A stretch of DNA of 64,000 nucleotides from Chloroflexota bacterium. GTDB taxonomy: Bacteria; Chloroflexota; Anaerolineae; Anaerolineales; Villigracilaceae. This document shows, piece after piece, positions 28,771-36,298 of this stretch (its first letter is position 1; each line of letters opens with the position of its first letter). The DNA lies in the NCBI GenBank assembly GCA_024224815.1, contig JAAENC010000229.1, forward strand, positions 1 through 64,000, written 5' to 3'. A program made the translations under genes and the position numbers. A model generated the notes under the pieces. The model was not told the origin of the DNA and made no database searches. It saw nothing but the letters and a program-made list of their open reading frames with translations.

Positions 28771-29880
28771 ATGAATAAATACAAACGTATTATTATCAAA
28801 ATAGGCACAAGCGTCCTGACGAGCGGCAGTCCAAAATTGGATCGCCCGAAAATGATCAATATCGTCAGTGAATGCGCTGAATTACATAAGCAAGGTGTAG
28901 AAATCATTATCGTAAGCTCGGGGGCTGTCGCTGTAGGCAAAGAACGGTTGGGTTTTCCTGAACTCCCTGCAATTATGGCAAGCAAACAATTATTTGCCGC
29001 TGTTGGACAAAGCCGCCTGATGCAGATATGGGAGCAACTCTTCGAGATTTATGGTCTTCAGGTTGGGCAAATCTTGCTCACAAAATCCGATATTGAAGGT
29101 CGCTCTCGCTATCTTCATGCACGCGATACGCTTGATGCGTTATTAGGGCAGCGAGTTATCCCCATCATCAATGAGAATGATGCGGTTGCGACAGAAGAGA
29201 TAAAACTGGGAGATAACGATAATCTCTCCGCAATGGTCACCATGCTGGCTGATGCCGATTTGCTGATTATGCTTACAGATCAGCCTGGCTTATTTACATC
29301 CGACCCTCGCACCAATGCAGATGCCAAACTTATCGCAGAAGTAAATAGCATCGACGAAATTGTAGATGTCGATATTAGTCCCAGCAAAAGCGGTTTAGGC
29401 ACTGGCGGTATGATAACCAAACTCAAAGCCGCCGATTACGCTCGTCGCGCCGGAGCAGATGTCGTTATTGCGGCTGGTGGGGCAAAAAATGTGATCACGC
29501 GTATCTTTCGAGAAGAGTCAGTTGGGACACGTTTCCCTGCAATTTTATCTCCGCTTGAAAGCCGCAAACGCTGGATACTGACACGCTCATCGCCGGGAAA
29601 ACTGCTTATTGATCGCGGCGCAGAAGAGGCCCTTATCGAAAAAGGACGAAGTTTATTGCCCGCTGGTATCTTGACTGTAGAAGGTGAGTTTAAGCGCGGA
29701 GAAACGATCTCTATTTTTACCCAAAGCGGAAAAGAACTCGCGCGCGGCGTTGCCAGATATGGGAGCAAAGACCTTAGCCTTGTAAAAGGGAAGCAATCAG
29801 AAGAAATTTCAGAAATTCTGGGCTATTTTTATGGGGCTGTGGCCGTACATCGAAATGATATGATCTTGTTAAATGAGTGA
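28771..29880 (+). CDS. proB: Glutamate 5-kinase
   Basis: A 369-residue enzyme phosphorylating glutamate in the first step of proline synthesis. The amino acid kinase domain begins IIIKIGTSVLTSG and has IIIVSSGAVAVG, INENDAVATEEIKLGDND, MLTDQPGLFTSDPR and the GTGGMITKLKAADYARRAG loop. Residues about 275-365 are a C-terminal PUA domain, the usual full-length form. It lies 36 bp upstream of proA in the same direction, forming a standard proBA operon; no proC is visible in the window. The start has no clear Shine-Dalgarno, and TATATA lies 4 bp upstream. Confidence 0.97.
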   Translation: MNKYKRIIIKIGTSVLTSGSPKLDRPKMINIVSECAELHKQGVEIIIVSSGAVAVGKERLGFPELPAIMASKQLFAAVGQSRLMQIWEQLFEIYGLQVGQILLTKSDIEGRSRYLHARDTLDALLGQRVIPIINENDAVATEEIKLGDNDNLSAMVTMLADADLLIMLTDQPGLFTSDPRTNADAKLIAEVNSIDEIVDVDISPSKSGLGTGGMITKLKAADYARRAGADVVIAAGGAKNVITRIFREESVGTRFPAILSPLESRKRWILTRSSPGKLLIDRGAEEALIEKGRSLLPAGILTVEGEFKRGETISIFTQSGKELARGVARYGSKDLSLVKGKQSEEISEILGYFYGAVAVHRNDMILLNE

Positions 29881-29916
29881 GAAAAGACCTGACAGGTTTC
29901 AAATAGGAGAGAAAAG

Positions 29917-31173
29917 ATGACTAAGCTAATAAAAATGGGGCAAAATGCAAAAGCCGCCAGCCGTATTCTGGCCACGCTGACGACCGAAGAGAAGAATAAT
30001 GCGCTAAATCTCATTGCTGATGAAATCGAAGCCCAAGCAGATTTTGTTCTCACCCAAAATGAAAAAGATATTGCAGATGGAAGAAGAGCGGGATTAAGCC
30101 AAGCCGTATTAGATCGACTTCTGCTGACGGATAAACGAATTAAGGCATTGGCAGATGATACGCGCAGCGTCGCAAACCTGGATGATCCGGTTGGTTCCGT
30201 TATAGATGCAAAAGTGCTGCCCAATGCTTTGCGCCTGAGTAAACGCCGCATCCCGATCGGGGTGCTCGGCGTGATCTACGAAGCCCGCCCAAACGTGACC
30301 ATTGACATAGCCGCGCTTAGTCTAAAAACAGGGAATGCCGCTATTTTGCGTGGTGGTAAAGAGACGCTTCGCAGTAATTTGGCTCTGGTAAAAGTGATTC
30401 AGGCTGCGCTAGAAAAAGCAAGTTTACCTTTATCATCCGTTCAAATTATTGATGACCCGGATCGTGCCCTTGTGCGGGAACTTTTACGTCTGGATCAATA
30501 TGTAGATATGATCATCCCGCGTGGGGGAGCAGGATTGCACCGTTTGTGCATCGAAGAATCGACGATTCCCGTTATCACAGGCGGGATGGGTATTTGCCAT
30601 ATTTATGTTGACGAATCTGCGAATCTCGAACAGGCGATTGATATTGTAGAGAATGCGAAGGTGCAACGCCCAAGTGTGTGTAATGCGCTGGATACTTTGT
30701 TGGTGCATCCTGCCGTGGCGGATGAATTTCTCCCGCAGGTGGCTGCTCGGTTGGCAGAGAGCAAGGTTGAGTTAAGAGCGGCGCCGAAGGCTTTTTCGAT
30801 CCTGAAAAATGGCGTAGATGTGCATCCTGCCGGAGCTGAAGATTTTGATCAGGAATGGTTATCTTTGGTTTTGGGGGTGAAAGTTGTAGGTGGGCTTGAA
30901 GATGCGATTGCGCATATCCATGAGCATAGCACGGAGCATTCGGATGCGATTTTGACAAATGATTTGGAGAATGCGAATCGCTTTGTGAATGAGATTAATT
31001 CGTCGGCGGTGTACGTGAATGCGAGTACGCGTTTCACAGATGGTGGCCAATTTGGCTTGGGCGCAGAAGTGGCGGTGAGTACACAGAAATTGCACGCGCG
31101 CGGCCCGATGGGGTTGGAAGAGCTGACAACCTATAAGTGGATCGTGTTGGGTGATGGGCATGTGAGGAAGTAG
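29917..31173 (+). CDS. proA: Gamma-glutamyl phosphate reductase
   Basis: A 418-residue NADPH-dependent enzyme of the aldehyde dehydrogenase superfamily, second step of proline synthesis. Visible signatures include [42 protein letters not shown], the catalytic Cys in [16 protein letters not shown] and [19 protein letters not shown]. Length is typical. AGGAGA lies just upstream of the ATG and the gene follows proB by 36 bp. Confidence 0.97.
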   Translation: MTKLIKMGQNAKAASRILATLTTEEKNNALNLIADEIEAQADFVLTQNEKDIADGRRAGLSQAVLDRLLLTDKRIKALADDTRSVANLDDPVGSVIDAKVLPNALRLSKRRIPIGVLGVIYEARPNVTIDIAALSLKTGNAAILRGGKETLRSNLALVKVIQAALEKASLPLSSVQIIDDPDRALVRELLRLDQYVDMIIPRGGAGLHRLCIEESTIPVITGGMGICHIYVDESANLEQAIDIVENAKVQRPSVCNALDTLLVHPAVADEFLPQVAARLAESKVELRAAPKAFSILKNGVDVHPAGAEDFDQEWLSLVLGVKVVGGLEDAIAHIHEHSTEHSDAILTNDLENANRFVNEINSSAVYVNASTRFTDGGQFGLGAEVAVSTQKLHARGPMGLEELTTYKWIVLGDGHVRK

Positions 31174-31176
31174 AAA

Positions 31177-31207
31177 AGTAGGGGCGGGTCTCAGACCCGC
31201 CCCTACT
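31177..31207. terminator. Perfect hairpin between convergent proA and the NAD-binding protein gene
   Basis: AGTAGGGGCGGGTCT pairs perfectly with AGACCCGCCCCTACT. It sits 4 bp after proA and 4 bp before the end of the opposing gene, so it could end transcription from both sides, though no long T-run follows. The same core style (GGGG..GGG.CT..AGACC) recurs at 33394, so it may belong to a repeat family. Confidence 0.6.
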
Positions 31208-31210
31208 ATA

Positions 31211-32116
31211 TTAACGATAATGCTTTTTCATCTCAGAAGCATATTTCATCCCGACGCTATCTTTTTTCTCTTTCAACCAATCGGCAAGATGCGTTTTTGC
31301 GCGCGGGGGTTCAGATGAGACCAATAATCCAGCCATTAGGCCATCGACTTCGTCTTGGGTGAGCACCACATCTCCAACGAAGGCACCGATAATTTGAGAT
31401 GCCCATAAAGCTAGTTTGGGCGGCATCTTTATCAGCCGGGCGGGGCGTCCGATTTGCTTGGCGACGAGTTCTACCATTTCCTTGAAAGTGAAAATATCCG
31501 GGCCAACTGCGTCGGTGACGATATTTTCACCGTGCATTGCCATTTCTACCGCGATGTCGGCGTAGTCCTCGACAAAGATCGGTTGCAGAGAATAGCGTCC
31601 ACTGCCGAGCAAGCCAAAAACAGGAAAGCTCCGCAGCAGCCAGGCGATATTATTCACCAGAATATCTTCATCCCCAAACAAAACGGTCGGGCGCAGGATC
31701 GCGTATCCCAGAGAAGATGCTTTTATCGCTTCTTCCAACTCTGCTTTTCCGCTGAAATAGGGCAAATCTGAATCCAAGCTTGGGTTGGTGATGCTGGTAT
31801 GCACGATCCGTTTAACGCCTGCTTTTTCTGCCGCTTTAATGAGCGTTTTTGTGTTTTTTACAGCGCGTTCGTGCGTATTTTCTCCGTGCGAAAAACGTAC
31901 CCAATAAGTGTTGAAGAGAATATCCACGCCTGCCAGTGTTCCTGCCAATTTTTCGGGGTTTTCAAAGTTGAATGGGTAGGCCTGCACCTGCCCGCCAAAG
32001 GGATTTGGGTTATCGGGGTGCCCCGTGAGCGTGATGACTTCGTGACCGCGCGCGAGTAGTCGCTGCGTAATATATTTTCCGGTATAGCTGAAAGCCCCTG
32101 TAACTGCGATTTTCAT
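31211..32116 (-). CDS. NAD(P)-binding epimerase/NmrA-like protein (atypical SDR)
   Basis: A 301-residue Rossmann protein. The N-terminal MKIAVTGAFSYTGKYITQRL is the GxxGxxG-type dinucleotide motif of atypical short-chain dehydrogenases, and YWVRFSHGENTHERAV plus VKRIVHTSITNP fit complex-I-NDUFA9/NmrA-like proteins. The usual YxxxK is not clear (YFSGKAELEE may take its place), so it may act as a binding protein or a reductase of unknown substrate. AGGAGAAAAA lies just before the ATG. It is downstream of, and co-directional with, the GbsR/MarR-like regulator and may be one of its targets. Confidence 0.8.
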   Translation of the reverse strand: MKIAVTGAFSYTGKYITQRLLARGHEVITLTGHPDNPNPFGGQVQAYPFNFENPEKLAGTLAGVDILFNTYWVRFSHGENTHERAVKNTKTLIKAAEKAGVKRIVHTSITNPSLDSDLPYFSGKAELEEAIKASSLGYAILRPTVLFGDEDILVNNIAWLLRSFPVFGLLGSGRYSLQPIFVEDYADIAVEMAMHGENIVTDAVGPDIFTFKEMVELVAKQIGRPARLIKMPPKLALWASQIIGAFVGDVVLTQDEVDGLMAGLLVSSEPPRAKTHLADWLKEKKDSVGMKYASEMKKHYR

Positions 32117-32132
32117 TTTTTCTCCTATTAAA

Positions 32133-32208
32133 TTGTCATCGCGAGCTGATGCTTTTCAGCGCGGCAATCTCCCACATTGTTCTGGAGATTGCTTCGTCGC
32201 AAAGACAA
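32133..32208. repeat. Intergenic palindromic repeat, GCAATCTCC family, copy B
   Basis: TTGTCATCGCGA at the left faces TCGCAAAGACAA at the right, and GCAATCTCC (32164-32172) faces GGAGATTGC (32184-32192). It shares inner arms and layout with the copy at 28583 and separates the regulator gene from the NAD-binding protein gene. Confidence 0.75.
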
Positions 32209-32213
32209 ATCGT

Positions 32214-32756
32214 TTATGATTTTGTCAACAATCCGATTACTTTTTGGACTGTATTTTGATTCATCGTCTCCAGCGCGGTGATGACGCGCACGAGATTATC
32301 TAGCCCATCGAAGAAGGATTGCATCTCTGCAACGCGATTCTTGGCAAAATCCCATTCGGCAGCGTCACTTTCTTGATTTGGGCTTGCTTCCAGTTCCCCG
32401 AGCGTATTCCTAACCGAAGCTAAGGCGCGGTCAAACTCGCTGTTTTCGCGCCCCTTTAATATGGAGCGGACAACCTTATAAAAATCACTCTCGGCAATAT
32501 AATAATCTTTTCGGTCGCCCAATTTTGATTGCCGATGGACAAGCCCCATCCGCGCCAATGTGCGCACACTGGTGCTGATAGCGCCTTTCGTGAAACCTGT
32601 TTTTTCAACAAGTTCGTCTAACCCGATGGCTGTGGGGGAGAGATAAAGCACGGCAAAGATCGCGCCCATGCTTTTGGGTAATCCCCAAAACTGACTAATC
32701 TGGCTCAACCCTTGTATAAAATCTTCTTTTATGACTTCCAGTGATCTCGTTTCCAT
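32214..32756 (-). CDS. GbsR/MarR-like winged-helix transcriptional regulator
   Basis: A 180-residue DNA-binding protein. The N-terminal FWGLPKSMGAIFAVLYLSP and the helix-turn-helix GFTKGAISTSVRTLARMGLV fit the GbsR branch of the MarR superfamily, which often senses osmolyte or membrane stress. The C-terminal half is helical and probably forms the dimer interface. A perfect 38-bp palindrome lies 16 bp upstream of the ATG, between this gene and the divergent proteasome-fold gene, so autoregulation and control of the neighbour are likely. AAGGA lies 9 bp before the start codon. Confidence 0.85.
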   Translation of the reverse strand: METRSLEVIKEDFIQGLSQISQFWGLPKSMGAIFAVLYLSPTAIGLDELVEKTGFTKGAISTSVRTLARMGLVHRQSKLGDRKDYYIAESDFYKVVRSILKGRENSEFDRALASVRNTLGELEASPNQESDAAEWDFAKNRVAEMQSFFDGLDNLVRVITALETMNQNTVQKVIGLLTKS

Positions 32757-32771
32757 GGGAGTAAATCCTTA

Positions 32772-32809
32772 TGTATAGTTTGTTTAGTTGCAACTAAACA
32801 AACTATACA
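32772..32809. promoter_or_regulatory. Perfect 38-bp palindromic operator in a divergent promoter region
   Basis: TGTATAGTTTGTTTAGTTG followed directly by its exact reverse complement. It sits in the gap between the GbsR/MarR-like gene and the divergent proteasome-fold gene. TTGTTT with an 18-bp spacer to TATACA can be read on both strands inside it, so a dimeric regulator bound here could block both promoters. Confidence 0.8.
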
Positions 32810-32888
32810 ATGAGTCTTTGATATTGTCAAGAGCATCTCACCTGCTCTATGCTATACTCTGTTGAAATTCAAAAACTGGAGGATTTTT

Positions 32889-33389
32889 ATGTCTATCGTT
32901 GCATGCAAAATCACAAAAGAAGGCTATGAAATTGCCGCCGATTCAATTTCGGTGCGTGGTTCTACGCAGACAAAAAATAATACCAATCGCTCAAAATTGG
33001 TTGAAGTTAATAATATGGTCATTGGCTCCGTTGGTTATGCAGAGGAAAGCAGTTTATTACAAATATTTGCAAAAACCCATCAGCCAGCCGCTGCCACCGA
33101 AGAAGGGATTTTAGAGTTTTGGGGTGAGTTCTCAGGCTGGAAGAAAAAACGTATGGATAGAGGTGATATCGACAATGCTTATTTTATCGGTTTTGACGAT
33201 ATTGTTTTCTATATCAATCACTGGCTAATTGCTTCAGTTACTTCTTATGAAGCCATCGGCGCAGGGAAGGATTTTGCCCTCGCGGCACTTCACCTTGGGC
33301 ATAGCCCAGAGGCTGCTGTTGAAACAGCAATAGAACTATCTATTTTTTGTGAAGCGCCTGTTCAGTTGATTGTAAAGAAAAAGAACTAA
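32889..33389 (+). CDS. Proteasome-fold (Ntn-hydrolase-like) protein
   Basis: A 166-residue protein whose N-terminus MSIVACKITKEGYEIAADS and following SKLVEVNNMVIGSVGYAEES follow the HslV/20S beta-subunit pattern of stand-alone Ntn-like proteins found in phages and bacteria. GAGKDFALAALHLGHSPEAAVETAIELS matches the helical pair and closing strand of that fold. There is no N-terminal Thr after the Met; Ser2 could be exposed by methionine removal, but activity cannot be assumed. GGAGG at 32878 fixes the start at 32889, not 32862. It is divergent from the GbsR-like gene across the palindromic operator. No HslU-type ATPase is nearby. Confidence 0.7.
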   Translation: MSIVACKITKEGYEIAADSISVRGSTQTKNNTNRSKLVEVNNMVIGSVGYAEESSLLQIFAKTHQPAAATEEGILEFWGEFSGWKKKRMDRGDIDNAYFIGFDDIVFYINHWLIASVTSYEAIGAGKDFALAALHLGHSPEAAVETAIELSIFCEAPVQLIVKKKN

Positions 33390-33393
33390 ATAC

Positions 33394-33427
33394 GCGGTGG
33401 GGATGGGCCTAGACCTATCCTCGCCGC
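33394..33427. repeat. Imperfect hairpin after the proteasome-fold gene
   Basis: GCGGTGGGGATGGG pairs with CCTATCCTCGCCGC through a long stem with several G-T wobbles. The core resembles the perfect hairpin at 31177, suggesting a shared repeat family that has drifted; it may also end transcription. Confidence 0.5.
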
Positions 33428-33479
33428 CCGTCAAATCCATTTGACAAAACCACCGTTTCAGATACAATACTTCTCGCTA

Positions 33480-33566
<87 letters not shown>

Positions 33567-33570
33567 TTAA

Positions 33571-33597
33571 AAAAAGCCGCGTAACAGCGGCTTTTTT
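33571..33597 (+). terminator. Rho-independent terminator of the tRNA-Leu gene
   Basis: AAAAAGCCGC, loop GTAACA, then GCGGCTTTTTT, starting 5 bp after the tRNA. Confidence 0.85.
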
Positions 33598-33662
33598 GAT
33601 TCATTTTATTTGCTTTCTTATGTTTTAGGAAAAGTGATTTTCCTGGGTAAAAAACCCGGCTC

Positions 33663-35114
33663 TTAGGGTTGAACTGTTTTCGGAGCTGAAAATTCGGATG
33701 AGTCCCCACTGATATTATTATGTGTTTGAACTGTCATAATGGATGAAGTAATACTGGACGGCATAAAGTATGCAGTCCAATTTCCAGATGTATCTGCTGT
33801 GGTTGAGATAATATATAGGCCACCTTCATCATCATCACCAATATAAACAAGCACATCGCAATTTACACAAGCACCTGAGCCAGAAACACTGGCAGTAGAT
33901 GCACTTGTAATTACAGGAGCAGAAATCCCATTGTTGGCACCGTTTAGCAACTCAATTCCCTTGCCGCTATTGAAAGTGATCGAATTCCTATAAATGGTGT
34001 TACCCACTGATAAAGAACCATCGACAAGAACACCGTGCCCCGTGTTATCCATGATATCGTTCTCGTACAAAAAAGCACCTTGCGAATCAATCATTTCCAC
34101 ACCAAGACCTTTATTTTGAACAAGTTCATTGCTCTGAATAAACGCATCATCACTAGAATACAAACTTATACCACCAAGATTATTGTGGCCAACAAAGTTG
34201 TTGGCATAATTAGTTTGATTAGCTGTTGTACCGATATATACAAAATCAGTATCAAAAACCGCAATCCCATACGTGCCATTACCTGCCCCAACATAATTTA
34301 CATCAAGGCCAATTACATTTCCGAGAATTTCGTTGTCATTTCCGGCCATGTCGAGAAGAATCCCTTCATAACTGTTACCAGAAATGAAATTTCCATCATC
34401 TGTATTGACACCACCAACTATATTTTTGGCCGCACTGCTCGAGATCAGAATCCCTGCATTCAAATTAGCATTTGCCGCGCTACCATCCGGGGTCAACCCA
34501 ATATAATTTCCAGCAACCTGATTATTCTTGGAAGCGGATCCGGAAATCACAATCCCATTAAAATTACCGGAAATCACATTTCGCTGATGCCCAACACTAC
34601 CAATACTGTTGCTGGCACCTTCAATATAGATACCTGCACCATTAGCCCAATCAGTCATATGCAGGCCAAAATAATTACCGTTATCGCTTTTAATGGTTAG
34701 CCCATTGGCTTGCACAGATGTTGTTCCAGTGGGAGCGATTTTGATACCAGGCTGGTCACTTGAAGTGTTCCACACACTGATAGCATCGATCGTAAGCGTT
34801 TGGGTAATATCCGGCAAGGGGCCTTCGCCAGCAACGTCAACTGCAATATTCATCGCAGAAGAGAATACGATTTTGTCATCACCAAGATGGGCGTTGGCTT
34901 CTTCAATCGCTGCTCTGAGCGTGCAAACCTGATGCGTATTCTCACACAGACCGTCTCCCGGGGTTGTATCATGCGCCAACTGGCCATCAAGAGCACTATT
35001 AACCGTGAAGGTGGCACCAGGGTTAGCTTGTGCAGGTGTAACCCCGAATATAAGCAGGGCCATTACCAAGGAAAGCTGTACAGTCATTTGGATTAAACTT
35101 TTGTTCTTTTTCAT
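33663..35114 (-). CDS. Secreted CSLREA-type right-handed beta-helix protein
   Basis: A 483-residue exported protein. A signal peptide (about 1-30, ending near AQA) is followed by a CSLREA-like segment where CTLRAAIEEANAH matches the hallmark sequence. Residues about 90-400 are short beta-helix rungs rich in N, G and I (GIVISGS, NQVAGNYIGLTPDGS, EILGNVIGLD), as in pectate-lyase-like parallel beta-helices. The last 75 residues look like an Ig-like strand domain. No cell-wall anchor or C-terminal span is seen. Its leader and promoter are nearly identical to those of the lipoprotein gene upstream, so both are probably under the same regulator, with the adjacent SARP the best candidate. Confidence 0.85.
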   Translation of the reverse strand: MKKNKSLIQMTVQLSLVMALLIFGVTPAQANPGATFTVNSALDGQLAHDTTPGDGLCENTHQVCTLRAAIEEANAHLGDDKIVFSSAMNIAVDVAGEGPLPDITQTLTIDAISVWNTSSDQPGIKIAPTGTTSVQANGLTIKSDNGNYFGLHMTDWANGAGIYIEGASNSIGSVGHQRNVISGNFNGIVISGSASKNNQVAGNYIGLTPDGSAANANLNAGILISSSAAKNIVGGVNTDDGNFISGNSYEGILLDMAGNDNEILGNVIGLDVNYVGAGNGTYGIAVFDTDFVYIGTTANQTNYANNFVGHNNLGGISLYSSDDAFIQSNELVQNKGLGVEMIDSQGAFLYENDIMDNTGHGVLVDGSLSVGNTIYRNSITFNSGKGIELLNGANNGISAPVITSASTASVSGSGACVNCDVLVYIGDDDEGGLYIISTTADTSGNWTAYFMPSSITSSIMTVQTHNNISGDSSEFSAPKTVQP

Positions 35115-35146
35115 TTCAATCTCCTTTGGTTGTTTGAATTTTCATC

Positions 35147-35179
35147 ATCATATAAGAGGAACGTCAGGAAAACGTCAGG
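35147..35179 (-). promoter_or_regulatory. SARP-type promoter of the beta-helix gene
   Basis: On the minus strand, CCTGACG is repeated with an 11-bp period (35179-35173 and 35168-35162). The promoter-proximal copy ends 7 bp before TATATGAT (35154-35147), and the ATG is 32 bp further on, preceded by AAGGAGAT. There is no sigma-70-like -35; the repeats take its place, as at SARP-activated promoters. Confidence 0.75.
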
Positions 35180-35202
35180 AAATTCCGAGAATTGTATGAT
35201 AA

Positions 35203-36141
35203 CTAGGGAGAAATAGTCACTGTGCAAGACGGATCAGATGGATTCGCATCACAGGGATCTACTATGGTTACCGTACAAGACGGATCAGCAGGGTTTACCA
35301 CACATGGATCTATGGTCACCGTGCAGGATGGATCAGAAGGGTTCACATCACAGGGGTCTATGTTCATGCAATTCGGATCGGTAGGGTTCTCTTCACAATT
35401 TGGTACAGTAATGCAAGACAAGGGGTTTGTTAGACAAGGGTCTGTAACCGGGGCACAAGACGGGTCAGAAGGATTTGTCGCACAGAAATCACTACTTCCA
35501 TTTGTACTGCCTCCGCTATTACCGTTGCTAGCCGCAGTATTATCATTCAATCCACCAATGCTTCCTTCTGAGCTAGTAGAGGCAGACACATCACCATTTG
35601 CGTTTGCGATATCCTCATTTTTAAGACAAGGGAGTAGAGCTAATTCCGCCCACCCGCTCTGACTGGGATAATACTGTTTGTTCCCAGCTTGATCGGTTGC
35701 AACAACCTGGTATTCAAAAATGCCCTTTCCCGTGCCAAACATTTCTATAGCCACAACGTGATTGAGTTCGCTATTCTGCACAGAAAGTGCATACTCTCCG
35801 CTGTCGTCAGCAGTCAAAGGATAGCGAAATTCAGAACTGAGGCGGAAACCATCTTCGCTCGCAAAACGAAATAGTACATCCGTAGAGAATATAGCGCCCT
35901 CTATATCTGTGATCTGTCCCTTCCAGACCATTGGGGGCGGAGTACAGGCGCCCAGGTTATAAAAAGCAATATATGGGAGTTCTGTCATGACCACTTGGGG
36001 AGGGGTAGTGTCCGCAACCGGAACAGGTTCAGCGGTAGGCTCCGCCGATAGCGGTACCGGGGTTGTTGGCAGAGTGCAGGCTGCCAGCAAAATGCTGAGT
36101 AACAGGACCATGGTAATTGGGGATACACGGTTCTTTTTCAT
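35203..36141 (-). CDS. Secreted lipoprotein with Cys-containing C-terminal repeats
   Basis: A 312-residue lipoprotein. The signal peptide ends in the lipobox LLAAC, so the mature protein starts at Cys. The first 150 residues form a beta-rich domain of unknown family (FSTDVLFRFASEDGFRLS, YQVVATDQAGNKQYYPSQSGW). A Ser/Gly/Asn-rich linker leads to about five repeats of DPC.xNPxDPSCTVTI type with two Cys each, running to the very C-terminus. The start at 36141 (MKKNRV) is chosen because AAGGAGAT lies before it and the upstream alternative at 36174 falls inside the promoter -10. Its leader matches that of the beta-helix gene almost base for base. Confidence 0.8.
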   Translation of the reverse strand: MKKNRVSPITMVLLLSILLAACTLPTTPVPLSAEPTAEPVPVADTTPPQVVMTELPYIAFYNLGACTPPPMVWKGQITDIEGAIFSTDVLFRFASEDGFRLSSEFRYPLTADDSGEYALSVQNSELNHVVAIEMFGTGKGIFEYQVVATDQAGNKQYYPSQSGWAELALLPCLKNEDIANANGDVSASTSSEGSIGGLNDNTAASNGNSGGSTNGSSDFCATNPSDPSCAPVTDPCLTNPLSCITVPNCEENPTDPNCMNIDPCDVNPSDPSCTVTIDPCVVNPADPSCTVTIVDPCDANPSDPSCTVTISP

Positions 36142-36173
36142 TTCAATCTCCTTTGGTTGTTTGAATTTCCACA

Positions 36174-36206
36174 ATCATATAAAACAAACGTCAGGAAAAC
36201 GTCAGG
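36174..36206 (-). promoter_or_regulatory. SARP-type promoter of the lipoprotein gene
   Basis: On the minus strand, CCTGACG repeats with an 11-bp period (36206-36200 and 36195-36189), ends 7 bp before TATATGAT (36181-36174), and the ATG follows after 32 bp. Repeat sequence, spacing, -10 and leader length equal those at 35147, while the 7-bp gap between repeat and -10 differs in sequence (TTTGTTT against TTCCTCT). Confidence 0.75.
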
Positions 36207-36298
36207 TAGATTTCAATTTCTTAAATTTGAAAGTTGATTCATTGTCAGGATAGTTATTTTGTCCCCCACTTCTTCGCCCTTTTAATATCTATATAAGG

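Noticed and set aside
34035..34700. A 221-aa plus-strand ORF opposite the beta-helix gene
   Set aside because: It lies wholly antisense to a gene with signal peptide, CSLREA motif and beta-helix rungs, and its low-complexity Ile/Asn-rich translation reflects the repeats on the other strand.
35222..35662. A repetitive 146-aa plus-strand ORF (QDGSxGF repeats)
   Set aside because: It mirrors the tandem repeats of the lipoprotein gene; the minus strand has the lipobox, Shine-Dalgarno and promoter.
35162..36206. CCTGACG repeats considered as a CRISPR remnant
   Set aside because: Only two 7-bp units occur at each site, with a 4-bp spacer and a fixed position next to a -10; no cas gene is near.
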